Assembly: GCA_002007465.1 (NCBI GenBank) | Contig: LNAC01000101.1 | Location: 4,364,361 to 4,428,360, forward strand | Origin: Ailurus styani | Lineage: Eukaryota > Chordata > Mammalia > Carnivora > Ailuridae | Length of the DNA stretch: 64,000 bases | Reading direction: 5' to 3' | Part shown: piece after piece, positions 21,800-33,059 of the stretch | Position numbering within the stretch: position 1 is the stretch's first letter | Layout: each line of letters opens with the position of its first letter | The notes under the pieces: generated by a model | What the model was told of the DNA's origin: nothing | Databases searched by the model: none | What the model saw: only the letters and a program-made list of their open reading frames with translations | Translations under genes and position numbers: made by a program

Positions 21800-23990
21800 G
21801 GGAATAAGTATGTCATACTGACATTAGGAAGAAACCAGAAAGCAGAGGACAGACGAATGTTGGAATTTCCAGACTATCTATGCTAGAAACCCCCCAGCAC
21901 CTTAACTGGCTTTAAGTCTGCAGAAAACACCCGTTGTTGTTGTTCCAGCTTTGGAAAAATCCGGGGCTGGTAATAAGGAGAGGGCTTGGACGTAGCTCCC
22001 GAGGTGCCGGGAACAGGCGCACGAGGGTGTCGCGTCTTTGGCAAGCCATTGCTGGTTTGCGTAAATCTTGATTTTCCAGGTGGCCTTGGTGACAGTTGGC
22101 AAGGGGGACTGCTTATGTAACCGCCTGACTCGGGATTGCAGCAACCGCAGGCAGAGAAGCGAGTGTGGGAAGAGCCAGTCCCAGCTGGGGAGCCGAGGAG
22201 CCTCCTGCAGGTGAAGTTCACTGCTGGCTTAGGAAAGCTTGGCCGCCAAGCCTGTGAAAAAGCCAGCAGCGGTCGGAGTGCTCCCAGGAGGCAGCAGTGT
22301 CCTCCAGGCCAGGCCCGAGACTACGTGCTGGAGCCATGCTCGTTTCCTGGCTCAAAGCTCAGTTTTCTTGTAGCGTGATTCAGTGCAGAAGGCATAAAGG
22401 TGCAAAATGAATTTATGGAGCAGCGAGAAGAGTTCAGGAGCCAAGCAGCGACCCCCAGTAACAGGGCAGCCCCTCATCTTATAGTTACACTATGAGACAG
22501 ATGAGACACTATGACAGATCTGGAGAAGAGGCCAAAACCCACCTCTGCCAAGTTCTAGCTCTGTGAGTGCAGGCAAGTAATTCACCCACCTTGTACTTGG
22601 GCGTCTGCATAGTAACATCTCGCCGCCTGGTCATCCAGGGATGAGACGACACCCTTGTCCGGCGTCAGGCTCTGTGCCTGGGGCTCAGGGGGCTTCAGGA
22701 AACTGAGTCAAAGGTGTGATTCCTCCCCATTTCTTCAGGCAGCTCCCTGTTCTTTCCTCTTATGTCTGTGGCTTCCGTATCTCTCGAGTTGTCCACACGC
22801 AGCTCCGAAGCAGCCAGGAGTACAGGAAAAGAAAATTGAGAATCAGAGCCGATGCAAATCATGTCTGAACGTCTTTTTTCCCCTGCACCTTTGCATTTCA
22901 GCCGTTACTTTGATGACCTGCAGGCTCATGGCATCGCCGTGGGTCGAACGCTGCTCTGATGAGGAAGGTTAGGTGTTTGCCAATATTGACTGATGCCTGC
23001 CCCGTACCAAGCCATTCATTAGGTGCTTTGAGGAGGTGAGGGCTGTAAGGACTGGTGTGGGCCTCAGGAAGCTTTGAATCATGTGGGAGAAGCAATATTG
23101 CACGGGCAACAAGTCTCTGGCAGTCGCCAAGAATGCATTCCCCGGCAAAGATGCTTGCTTGCCTTCCATCAGCTCCTCTGATGGGCAGATGCTGCCGAGC
23201 CTGGTCTGAATGATGTGGGACCTGCCAAGGAGCTTGGCCTCCTGCTCCAGGGCCTCGGAAGACAAATGTGCCCAGAAAGCACTCTTCAAATGGCCTTTGT
23301 GGGAAGATAGACAGGAAGACAACTGCAGATTGTTTGCTAAGGAAATGGGAGCCCACAGCAGATGGCAGGATACAGCTGAAGCAGATCTGGGGATTGGCAC
23401 AGCTCATTTTGAGAAGCTAAAAGCACACGGATGACAAAAGGAAATCTTCCAAAAGCTAAAGTTGAAATCCCAACTGGTTCAGCCTGCCCTCCCCCCACTC
23501 CACAGCTGAACTAAAAAGCAAAGCAAATCGGATGGAGAAAGCCTGTAAGTGAAGGAAGCTATCTCACAGTGCTAGAGAAATCTCTGAGGAAGACTAGTAA
23601 AGCCAGAGAGAGCAGCACATCCTTCAGGATGTCGATCCTTCCCTCCTCCAAATCCTTGCTGGACACTCAGCACACAAGGGCTCTTTCCCTTTTCAAAGCT
23701 CGCCATTTGTCTGCAATTGTATTTGGTACTCGAACCAGCCGGTAACATATCCGCCTGCTCTTCATGCACCCAACTATCATTCCCGAAGAATCTGCCACGT
23801 GGAGTGTTCATGAATGAGCCAGGCTTGCTGCTCCTGGAGATCTTGCAGTGGGTAGGGGGGAGGGGGGAGGGGGGAGGGATGGAGGTGTGAGCAGGTGGAG
23901 AAGAGAGATTTGAAATAATCTACGGTACTCTTGCAAAAAACTTTTTTTTTTGGTCAAATATTATGCGTTGCCTACACATGCTCTACCGGG
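21800..23990. other. Unique intergenic DNA
   Basis: Moderate-GC single-copy DNA. A weak MIR-like trace lies near 22540-22640. Open frames of up to 169 codons (22898-23407, - strand) have no recognisable domain. The G-rich motif at 23855 is listed separately. Confidence 0.4.
23855..23878 (+). repeat. G-quadruplex-forming tract
   Basis: Four G-runs of 6, 6, 6 and 3 separated by single A residues. This is an ideal short-loop quadruplex pattern in otherwise ordinary sequence. Confidence 0.85.
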
Positions 23991-23999
23991 CTTTCACTC

Positions 24000-24425
24000 C
24001 AGCTCTGGGAGATAAAACATGACAGAGCTGAACTAGTCTAAGGAGATGATCATCTCATTCCCCTTGGCCAGTGACTGGTCTAGAGGTGGCCATGTGACCT
24101 TGTTCTGATCATTGATATATCAGCAGAAATCTGTTGAGTGGGGTTTCCAGAAAAACTTGCATTCTTGTATGAAAAAGGGAAAAAGAAACATGACTGGGGT
24201 TGCTAGTTTCTCCCTTCTTTCTTGATGGAATGTGGATGCAATGCCTGGCGGTGTGTAGCCATTTTGAGATCATGAGGCCACGACATGAGATAGTGGCAGA
24301 ACGCATATAGAGAAAGAGTTTCGTCCTCTGACAGCATCATTGTGGAGTTGCAAAGGCCAACCTCCAGGCTTCTTAGGTGTGAAAAAGAGGCCATTCTGTT
24401 ACTAGTCCCTAAATTCATCCTCAGT
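24000..24425 (-). mobile_element. Ancient interspersed repeat, family not assigned
   Basis: Phrases such as CCCTTGGCCAGTGACTGGTC, GGTGGCCATGTGACC and CATTTTGAGATCATGAGGCC resemble the reverse of a common old LTR/MER repeat. The family is not certain. Confidence 0.4.
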
Positions 24426-24429
24426 GATG

Positions 24430-24965
24430 ATTTCCTTAAGTAGTTTTTAAACTTAAATATCTATTATTTAAAAATCTATTAACAAAAAGTATATTCAACA
24501 GAGGAACTTTTCAAAAGTGCAAAAAATGCACAGAAAAGAAAACAAAAACTTTCTTCAAACACCTGGAGATATCCACAATGAATATTCTGCTGTCTCTCTT
24601 TTCCTACAATATAAACATATATGTGTGCTTTTAAAACAAATTTGGGATAGGGCGCCCGGGTGGCTCAGTGGGTTAAAGCCTCTGCCTTCGGCTCAGGTCA
24701 TGATCTCAGGGTCCTGGGATTGAGGCCCGCATAGGGTTCCCTGCTCAGCTGGGAGCCTGCTTCCTCCTCTCTCTGCCTGCCTCTCTTGTGATTTTTCTCT
24801 CTCTGTCAAATTAAAAAAAAAAAAAACCTTAAAAAACAAACAAACAAAAACAAATTTGGGATCATATTGTTTTATAATGTTTTTCCTCTTAATAATTTGC
24901 CATGAATAGCTTCCCATGTTGGCTAATATTTATTTACAACATGGCTTTCAATAAAAGGATTAATG
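24430..24965 (-). mobile_element. L1 3' remnant, antisense, split by a SINE
   Basis: AT-rich L1-like sequence on both sides of the SINE at 24649-24846 (TTTCCTACAATATAAACATA before; TTGTTTTATAATGTTTTTCC and AGCTTCCCATGTTGGCTAAT after). Confidence 0.5.
24649..24846 (+). mobile_element. SINEC-type SINE, young subtype, with 16-bp TSD
   Basis: Head AGGGCGCCCGGGTGGCTCAG, then TGGGTTAAAGCCTCTGCC. Perfect duplication AAAACAAATTTGGGAT at 24633-24648 and 24847-24862. Tail is A-rich with CAAACAAACAAA additions. Confidence 0.95.
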
Positions 24966-25955
24966 AAAAAACAAAACAAAACAAACTAAAACAAAGAGAA
25001 AAAAAACAGCAAATTCCCACAAAAAGCCAAGAGTACCCAGAACTGTTTATGGGACCAGGTACCCAGAGCAGACTTGCATGGATTTGGGAAATCATAGAGA
25101 TGCAGGTGACCTTGGGGACCATTTTTATGGAAATGAATCCATTTTCAGTTCCTCTGAGAGTCCTATTTTTTAAGTTGTCCTGAAATCTCATTTTAGCCTC
25201 TTAAAAGTTTTAAAAAGGGAAATTGTTTATTATTGGTTCCTTATTCTCTTTCTGCCCAAGGGCAAATGTATTAGATCTTCAAAATTAAATATATTTATAT
25301 GCACGTGCCTGCATGCAAACCAACGTGTTGCGCACAGCTCTCTGTCAGAGCCGTGGCTGGCTTACAGACCTGGAGCAGGCTCTGAGCAGGTACCGCGCTT
25401 TGCTAGCCTGGCCTCATGGCCTCCTTCTGACCACCGGTGTTTCCATCGAGTATGGACCTGGCCAGTCCTTGCTTTCACCCCTGCTTCTACCATGGCTTCA
25501 TTCAAGTTCAAACACTAGACAACGGAGTCTTACCTTGAAAAGGTGTTGGAAAGGGATGTGGTTCCTCCCTCCGCCCTCTGCCTGGTTACAATACCCGTAT
25601 GTTTGCTTCACTGCCAGGGCACCCCATGAAACCCCAGGCAAACGGCAAAACACAAGCCTTTCTCTGGGGGAGGGGGGACTTTGAAGGGCATCTTTGTCAC
25701 ACCTCCATCCACCTCACAAAACAGAACTGTCAACGCAGGTCCAGCCAGGTGAGCTTGTAATCTAAACACATACCCACATACAACAACAAGGGGGAGATTA
25801 GAAATTACAGTCAAGGGCAGGATTTATGTGTTTTTTTTTTCTTTCCTGGAATTAAAAAACAAGGCATTAGGATTCCCAAATAGGCTTCCAAGAGGTCAGT
25901 TACCAGGGTTACCAGATAAAACTCTACGTTTTAAAATGTGAAAATGAGGTCCAGC
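24966..25955. other. Unique intergenic DNA
   Basis: No exon or clear repeat. An (ACAAA)-type A-rich patch lies at about 24970-25010. Confidence 0.4.
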
Positions 25956-25959
25956 TGAG

Positions 25960-26200
25960 CAGGAGGGAGGGGAGGAGGGAGGGGGGAAGGAGAGAGAGGA
26001 AGAGGGAAGAAGGGAGACAGGGAGAAAGGGGGGGACGAGAGGGAGGGGAGAGAGACGGAGGGAGAGAGAGGGAGGGAGCGGAGCAGAGAGGCAAGGAGAG
26101 CGAGGGAGAGAGGGGCCGAGGGAGGGGAAGAGAGGGAGGGAGAGAGACGGAGGGAGAGAGAGGAGGGAGCGGAGCGGAGAGGGAAGGAGAGGGAGGGGCT
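25960..26200 (+). repeat. Long polypurine tract (GA/GGA-rich, imperfect)
   Basis: About 240 bases almost wholly A and G on the + strand, with scattered C. Two halves align with an offset of 92 bp: AGAGACGGAGGGAGAGAGAG at 26051 recurs at 26143 and is followed both times by GGAGCGGAGC. It is therefore a purine-rich simple repeat enlarged by an imperfect tandem duplication. Long open frames here are compositional. Confidence 0.9.
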
Positions 26201-26234
26201 GAGGGGAGCGGGCTGGGACAAAGAACGCTAACTG

Positions 26235-26335
26235 GTGTATCCACTCCGTGAATTTGACAGGCAGCTCCTGAGTGTCCCTAGGTGTGAGGACACAGCAGTA
26301 AATAGGACAAAGCCCCCCCTCTCATGCAACATTTG
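26235..26335. mobile_element. Old interspersed repeat fragment
   Basis: GACACAGCAGTAAATAGGAC, then AAAGCCCCCCCTCTCATG resembles a common MIR/L2-age repeat phrase. Two similar fragments appear at 38610-38700 and 50945-51085. Family not assigned. Confidence 0.4.
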
Positions 26336-26339
26336 TGCT

Positions 26340-28185
26340 CGGCCAAAGACACATTCTATTTGGCTTCCACATTTAAAAAAAAAATCACCATTTAAAAATC
26401 AACAGGTTTTATGGAAAAACTTCCATATTTTCAGCTTCTCTTGGAAAATCCCAAGGCATCACCACTCGGCCCATATTGCACATGGCCACCGCCAATGGGG
26501 AGAGGAAGTGGTACTTTGTTCAGAGGGGCGAGGGCTGCCTGCCTCTCAGGCCCCCCGTGCATGCACCGTGTGTATTCGCTTGGCCTGCTGCTCCCTTCCG
26601 GGACCCCGAGGACGTGGGAGTTTATCCCCCCTGCACCAGCCTGTTAGAGCAGTGGGAAGGCGCACGTCTCATCTGGGCCACCAGATGGGAAGCGGCTTCG
26701 GAGGAAGGGTACCGTCCACATGTCAGCGTCAGGCTCCACGTGGGCACACGCCCTGCTCCTCTCACCGCACCCCACTGCAGTGCCCAGCTGTCACCAGCTC
26801 CCCTCCCTCCTCCCCGCCGGCTCATTCCAGCCCCTTGGGCCGCACAGCATGGCGCCAGGCCCTGGGGTCTTGCCAGCATCCACCCACTTGTCTTAGAGGA
26901 AGAGCCTTGAGGTGCAGGTCATAAGAGCCACCAGTCCCCAAGGCCAACTTGATCTTGCATCCTTGGATCCTGCTGTGCCTCCCTCCCCTCCTTCACCCCT
27001 CCTTCCTGGGTTCTCCTACCCAAATGAATCCTCAGGCTCTCCTCTTTGGGGAACCCAGGCTAAGAACGAGGACCCCAAGCATGACCGTGGAAAGTGGATC
27101 CTCAGGATGGGCCCCCACAACTGACTGTGAGCAGAGAGGTGACCACTGTGACAGGCAGCGACCAAACAGTCGTGAAGACCCCACCTGTGGCTGGTGGGAG
27201 CAGAGTTGAGGCAAGGAGTTGAGGAAGCTGCAGCCCTGGCGCTGGAATGGTCTGGAGGCAGTGATAACGGCCATGATTATGACCTTGAATCGATACCGTT
27301 ACCTGCTTTGGAGACCCTAAAAAAGCCTGGCCGGTCAGGCGCTCGCCAAGGAAGCTGTGCCATTGTGGAAGCCGTGAGCCTCCGGGGCAGGGCGCGAGGA
27401 GGCTTGGTTTCCCACAGTGGGGACCAGGGCTCGACGCCAGGGTGAAGGAGCTGCAGAGGGGACAGAATGCCGGCCTTGGAGGGTCTGCCATGGGGAAGGC
27501 AGGGTTCTGGTGGGAACAGGGTGCACCCCTTAATCCTGGAAGGGAGATGTCGTGGGCAAGCCTGGGAATCTCGGAAATCTCCCGTATCGCTCTGAATCCT
27601 CCTGCAGCTGCAGACCTCTGTCTTGTTGGAAGGAAGCCGCCGGCCCCCCCACAGTCCGGAGGCCCTCCACAGGCTCTGCCCTAGGCAGGTGTCTCCCAAG
27701 ACGACGTGTCCTCCTCGACTCTCAGTCCTGCCGCCCTTTACTGGGTCCCTGCTCACAGCCGGGACCAGGTGCCAGCACGGTGTGAGGGGACGCAGACGGG
27801 AGGAAAGAGCCCCCAAACCGATGGGATTGGGGACCGAGCTGCGTGACCCGCAGGGACTTGGAGAACAGAGGTGGGGTTGGGTCAGCTGGAGAGGAGAGGT
27901 TGAGCGACACACAGATACATGTCTGTGACTGGGGGTCCTCGTTACGAGAAAGTCCATGGGAGCCCATTTTCCTACCCTGCCGGGATGTCCCCCATCATAG
28001 CCTCCAGGAAATAAAGCCCAGATTCCAGAACCATCTTGGCACAGGAGTGAGGAAGGTCAGGGTCATGGGTATATGAACATGGATAGATTCGGTGAGACCA
28101 GAGTCCCTGTTCCCTGACTGTGGCCCTCAGGAGGACGCAGGGGACACCACCTTCACTAGTGCAAAAGGGTGAGGGGACACCCACC
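26340..28185. other. Unique GC-moderate intergenic DNA
   Basis: Contains long but unsupported open frames (26235-26924 +; 27277-27957 -), neither with a recognisable domain. No repeat assigned. Confidence 0.4.
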
Positions 28186-28187
28186 TC

Positions 28188-28407
28188 TTTTTAATTTTTT
28201 AAGAGGTTATTTATTTATTCAATGTATTTATTCAATGTATTTATTAGAGAGAGAGAAAGAGTGCACAGGCAGGCAGAGCAGCAGCCAGAGGGAGAGGGAG
28301 AAGCAGACTCCCGGCTGAGCAGAGAACCCGACGTGGATCCCAGAACCCCGGGATAATGACCTGAGCCGAAGGCAGACGCTTAACCGACTGAGCCCCCCAG
28401 GTCCCCA
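28188..28407 (-). mobile_element. SINEC-type SINE
   Basis: Reverse-oriented; the tail region carries a short internal duplication (CAATGTATTTATT twice, about 28220-28245). Head ACTGAGCCCCCCAGG. Confidence 0.88.
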
Positions 28408-28409
28408 GG

Positions 28410-28730
28410 CACCTGCGCTTTTGAGAAGCTCGGTGGCACCGGTTCCTCTATAAGCTGGGGCTGACGTGGCGAGTGGCTGCCAGGAACCTGGGCTCCTCGG
28501 TATCGATGGGGATCGTGGGGTAGAGACCAGGAGGTGGCCCTTTCCTGGGCAGGCAAGGAGGATGCTGTTCTGTGGTCAGTGACAAGGCTGCTGATGATGG
28601 TGGGATACGTGATGACGGCCAATGGAACGGGGTATTCCAAGGACCAAGAGTGAGGGATGCCACACAGCTGTTACTTGACTTGTATAATTAAAAAATAAAT
28701 GAATAATTAAAACGAGGAGAAAGAGGTGGC
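28410..28730. other. Unique intergenic interval
   Basis: No feature recognised. Confidence 0.4.
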
Positions 28731-28732
28731 TC

Positions 28733-28906
28733 AGCTGGTTAAGTCTCTGCCTTCAGCTCAGGTCATGATCCTGGGAGCCTTGGATGGAGCCCCATGTTGG
28801 GCTCCCTGCTCGGCGGGGAGCCTGCTTCTCCCTCTCCCCTGCCTCGCATCCCCACTTGTGCTCTCTCTTTTACTCTCTCTCAAGTAAGTAAAATCTTTAA
28901 AAATTT
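28733..28906 (+). mobile_element. SINEC-type SINE, 5' truncated
   Basis: Begins at GAGGTGGCTCAGCTGGTTAA, lacking the first bases of the head. Tail AAGTAAGTAAAATCTTTAAA. No clear site duplication. Confidence 0.85.
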
Positions 28907-29550
28907 CTTTAGGAAGAAGGATAATGGCTGTGAGGTATGGGGGACAACTTTAAAGCAGCAAGTTTTTTTTTTTCAAACATCAAAAACATCAAAGCAGTGA
29001 GTTCATATGTGAAAAAGATTTTGCTAGTAAACGCTCATGCTAACTGAAATCTAGATAAAATAACTTACTAGAACCCCAAACAGATGTGATGTAAATGAGA
29101 GGACAGGAAATTCCTTGAACTAATTTATGCCAAGAGACAACACAGAAGGAAAAATTATTTCTAATTCATAAACGATTTAGATAAATTTCTCTTTGCTTGT
29201 TCCATGCGGTAAGGGAACATGGAATGTTTAGAGTAAATCTTTGACCTTTGTGAGTGTAAGTTGGAATGACTCATTAGGAAATCATCATAATAATATATTT
29301 GTGTATCATTTTAGAGTTCACAGCAAGCTTCTGTTAACCCGCCTTGGCCCATGCGCACTTGTCTCATGATTCCCCCCTTTCTCTCTCTGCAATGATTTCT
29401 GTCCAGCCCATACACTCTGTTCTGTACCATGGTACTGAGCACAGGCTTGCACACAGGGTGGGCAGGGGGCTGATTAACGCTCACTGAACAAATGATATCC
29501 TTTGATCTTCACACATGATACCGTCTCCTTGTAGACAGCCAGGCTCTCCC
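28907..29550. other. Unique AT-rich intergenic DNA
   Basis: No feature recognised. Confidence 0.4.
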
Positions 29551-29554
29551 ACAA

Positions 29555-30290
29555 AATTTGTTTTTTTTTTAATCTTGAAGTATCACATATACACAGAAAG
29601 GTGATAAGACCTAAAGTGTACAGCCCGATCAGTTTTCACTTGGCAAACACACCCATGTACCTGACACCTAGATCAAGAAACAGAACTTGGCGAGCATCTG
29701 AGAAGCCACTCGCGTCTCCATCCAATCACTCTTGTCCCCAAGGGGAACTGCTCTCCTGACCTCTGAAATCATCCTAGATTAGTTTTGTCTGTTTCTGGAC
29801 CTTAAATAAATGGAATCCTAGGGCAGGCACTTTTTTCTAGCTTCTTTGGCTATATTTTGTTTGTGTGATTAACCCCCCCTTGGGACAAGCGGTTATAATT
29901 TTCACTGATGTAAAGTAACTTATTATGTGAATATCTATCCCTTCTACTGTGGATGGATGTTTAGGAAGTTTTGAGGTTGGGAGCTAGAGAGGGCTACTGT
30001 AAACCTACTTATATATGGCTTTTGGTGCCCATTTGTAGGCCTGGGAACTTGATCACCGGGCCCCCAATTTGCATGTGCTCAGTATTCGTAGATACGGCCA
30101 AACAACTTCCCAATTTGGTTATTCCAACTTAACACGTCAGAAGTGTATGAGAGTCCCAGTTACTCCACATCCTCACCAGCACTTGACATTGACTGTTTTT
30201 TTTCATGCTAGCCATTTTGGAGTTATGCACTTTGCATCGTCTTCCACAACCTTTTATAAGACAAATTGGGTAACAAGAGAAAGGTGTTAT
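29555..30290 (-). mobile_element. L1 3' region, antisense
   Basis: Long, well-ordered match to the reverse of an L1M-type 3' end: CACACCCATGTACCTGACAC, CTAGATCAAGAAACAGAACT, TTTGTCTGTTTCTGGACCTT, AATAAATGGAATCCTAGGGC, GAGAGTCCCAGTTACTCCAC, ATCCTCACCAGCACTTGACA. No intact frame. Confidence 0.8.
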
Positions 30291-30299
30291 GACAATTGG

Positions 30300-30529
30300 T
30301 GATTTCCAAACATGTTTGCACAATCTCTTTTGTCCCATAGAGTTTTTCTCATGACTTTGACCCTCCTCTCATCAAGAGATGAGATCTGTGCTCCCTCCCA
30401 TAAGCCTGGGTAAGCTCAGGATTATGGCCTACATGACACTGTGTAGCTCCTGAGGCTGTCGTAAATGTGAGACAGCCCCAGAAATAAGCTCCCATGTATA
30501 TGGTCACATGGTCCTGGATAGGGTGGCAA
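30300..30529 (+). mobile_element. MLT1-like LTR, left part
   Basis: CTCCTCTCATCAAGAGATGA, then GATCTGTGCTCCCTCCCATA, then CTGTGTAGCTCCTGAGGCTG matches the middle of MLT1-type MaLR LTRs as I recall them. It breaks off where L1 sequence begins and resumes at 32680. Confidence 0.65.
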
Positions 30530-31130
30530 GACCATTAAAATGGAAAAGAAGGGTCTCTTCAGCACATGGTTTTAGAAAAATGGGATATTCACACACAAAA
30601 GAATGAGGTTGAACCCTCTTCTTATATCATCTACAAAAAATACCTCCAAATGGAGTGAAGACCTACACATAAGACCTATAAACTATGGAAGGAATTTGGA
30701 AGAAAACATATAGGAAAACTTCATGATATTGGATTTGGCATAACTTCTTGAACAGGACACCAAATTCACAGGCAGCAAACACAAAAACAGACAAATAGGA
30801 CTATGCCAAACTTAAATTTTTGTGCATTGATTTTGTGCATTTGTGCAAAGGACACAATCAACAGAATGAAACATCTATAAAAAAGGAAAAATATTTGCAT
30901 ATCTTTATGTCTCATTTGGGTTTAATATCTAGAATATATAAAGAGCTAGTACAAATCAACAACAAATAACTCGATTACAAAATGGACAAAGGGCTCAAAT
31001 ACACATTTCTCCAAAGATGATATGCGAATGGCCAACAAGCATATCAAATAATGCTCGGCATCACTAGTCATCAGAGAAATGCAAAATAAAACACCCACTA
31101 GGATGACTACTGTTTTTTAAAAAAACTTGA

Positions 31131-31297
31131 GGGGCACTTGGGTGGCTCAGTTGGTTAAGTGTCTGCCATCGGCTCAGGTGATGATCTCGGGGTCCTGGGA
31201 TCGAGCCCTATGTTGGCCTCCCTGCTCAGTGAGGAGTCTGCTTCTCTCTCTGCCTCTTCCCCTGCCCAATCCCCCTCAAATGAATAAATAAAGTCTT
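31131..31297 (+). mobile_element. SINEC-type SINE inside L1
   Basis: Head GGGGCACTTGGGTGGCTCAG; tail AATGAATAAATAAAGTCTTA. Flanked by AAAAAAACTTGA (31119-31130) and AAAAAAACCTTGA (31298-31310), a near-perfect site duplication in the L1. Confidence 0.92.
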
Positions 31298-32127
31298 AAA
31301 AAAACCTTGAAAGCAAGCATTGACAAGGATGTGGAGAAATTGGAACTCCTTTGTGCTGTTGGTGGGATTGTAAAATGATGCAGCCGCTATGGAAAACAGT
31401 ACCATGTGAGGCTCCTTGAAAAAAAAAATTAGAAATTGAACTACCGTATGATCCAGCAATTCAACTTCTGGATATATATCCAAAATAATTGAAAACAGAG
31501 TCTTGAAGAAGTATTTGCCCACTACTGTTTATTATTATTATCATTATTATTATTGCTGCATTATTCAAGATAGTCAAGAGGCAGAAGCAGCCCAAAGGTC
31601 CATATATGGATGAACAGATAAACAAAACCATGCAATCAAGGGAATATTATTTAGCCTTAAAGAGGAAAGAAATCACATGGAGGAACTTTAAATGAATGTT
31701 ACCAAGTGAAAGATACATATGGTATGATTCCAACTATGTGACATTCACTATGGAGACAGTAATAAGACCCGTGGTTGCCAGGGTGGGAGGGGAGAGGGAG
31801 AGGGATGACTAGCTGGAGCACGGAGGACTTTTAGGGCAGTAAAAATACTCTGTAGGATACCGTAATGATAGCTACACGTCACTATACATTTGTCCAAACC
31901 CAATGAATATACAACACCAAGAGTGAATTGTAACATACACTCTGTATTTGGGGAGATCATGATGGGTCAAAGTAGGGTGGTCAGTTGTCACAAAGGTACC
32001 ACTCTGCCGGGGGATGTGAGTGGTTGGGGGGGCTGTGCATGTGTGAGGGGGTAGTGGGTATTTGGGAAATCTCTGCACCTTCCACTCAACATTGCTGTGA
32101 GCCTAAAATCACTCCCCCTCAAATCTT

Positions 32128-32330
32128 TTATTTTTAAAGATTTTATTTATTTATTTGACACAGAGAGAGAGATCACAAGGAGGCAGAGAGGCAGGCAGAG
32201 AGAGAGAGAGAGGAGGAAGCAGGCTCCCCGCCGAGCAGGGAGCCTGATGCGGGCCTCGATCCCAGGACCCTGAGATCATGACCTGAGCCGAAGGCAGAGG
32301 CTTTAACCCACGGAGCCACCCAGGCGCCCC
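32128..32330 (-). mobile_element. SINEC-type SINE inside L1 3' UTR, with 15-bp TSD
   Basis: Reverse-oriented. Perfect duplication TCCCCCTCAAATCTT at 32113-32127 and 32331-32345. Head GGAGCCACCCAGGCGCCCC. Confidence 0.95.
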
Positions 32331-32345
32331 TCCCCCTCAAATCTT

Positions 32346-32678
32346 AATTTAAAAAAAGAAATAAACTGTGTCACATGCTACAACAAGTATGAACTTGAAG
32401 ACAATACTATCTGCTTCCACTTACATGCAGTAGTATCTAGAGAAGTCAAATTTGTAGAAACAGAAAATAGAATGGTGGTCACCGGGGGCTGCAGAGAGGG
32501 GGGAAAGGGAAGCTGTTATTCAATGGGTAAAGAGTTTCAGATTTGTGAGATATAGAATTTCTGGAGGACTGTTCCACATGGATGTGATGATCCTGAACAG
32601 TAGTGAACTATGCACTTAAAAATGGTTACAATAGGTAATTTTATGTTATGTGGGTTTTTTTTTTAACCACAATTTAAA
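32346..32678 (+). mobile_element. Second L1 3' end in tandem
   Basis: CTGTGTCACATGCTACAACA, AAATAGAATGGTGGTCACCG, ATTCAATGGGTAAAGAGTTT, GCACTTAAAAATGGTTACAA and GTAATTTTATGTTATGTGGG in order. This is a different L1 3' UTR type from the one just upstream. Confidence 0.75.
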
Positions 32679-32679
32679 A

Positions 32680-33055
32680 AAGGTGATACAGCTTCTGCCT
32701 CATTCTCTTGGGACCCTAACTCTCAAAATCCTGCAGTCCTGTTGTGAAGAAGCCCAGACTAGTGCTGGCAAAGAGACCACATGGAAAGCCCCCAGATGTG
32801 GGTTTCAGCTGAGGTCCCAGCCACTGGCCAGTGTCAACCTCCAGACTGTGAGTTAAGGCAACAGTAAGTCAGCCCTGACATCGGGGCTCCCCAGCTGAGG
32901 CCCCAGCACGATGGAGCAGAGATAAGCCAATCCTCTATACCCTAACTCAGCACCTGACCCACAGAATCCATGAGCACAACAAAAGGATTATTTCATGGCA
33001 TTGAACTTGGTGGTGGTTTGTTTCCAGCAACAGTAGCTGGAACAGGTGTCTTAGA
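32680..33055 (+). mobile_element. MLT1-like LTR, right part
   Basis: AAGGTGATACAGCTTCTGCC, GCTGAGGTCCCAGCCACTGG, CCCCAGCTGAGGCCCCAGCA, TGACCCACAGAATCCATGAG and the 3' end GGTGGTGGTTTGTTTCCAGC, AACAGTAGCTGGAACA. The order matches the MLT1 3' half and completes the element begun at 30300. Confidence 0.8.
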
Positions 33056-33059
33056 AATC

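Larger units (their letters stand above)
30530..32345 (+). mobile_element. L1 3' end (ORF2 end and 3' UTR), 5' truncated
   Basis: Starts with L1 ORF2 phrases (AAGAAGGGTCTCTTCAGCAC) and continues through GTACAAATCAACAACAAATA, TACAAAATGGACAAAGGGCT, ACTAGTCATCAGAGAAATGC, AATTGAACTACCGTATGATC and GGATGAACAGATAAACAAAA. It then enters a 3' UTR with CTGTATTTGGGGAGATCATG and TGGGAAATCTCTGCACCTTC. Two SINEs are inserted (31131-31297 and 32128-32330). Frames are disrupted by many changes. Confidence 0.85.

Noticed and set aside
22898..23407. 169-codon - strand frame
   Set aside because: No domain; a second overlapping - strand frame of 143 codons is equally open.
25924..26244. Ser/Leu/Pro-rich frames on the - strand
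   Set aside because: They translate the polypurine tract's complement (CTC/TCC/CCT codons).
26235..26924. 229-codon + strand frame
   Set aside because: No recognisable domain, no start or splice context. The start lies in an old repeat fragment.
27277..27957. 226-codon - strand frame
   Set aside because: GC-rich single-copy DNA with competing frames on both strands. No domain.
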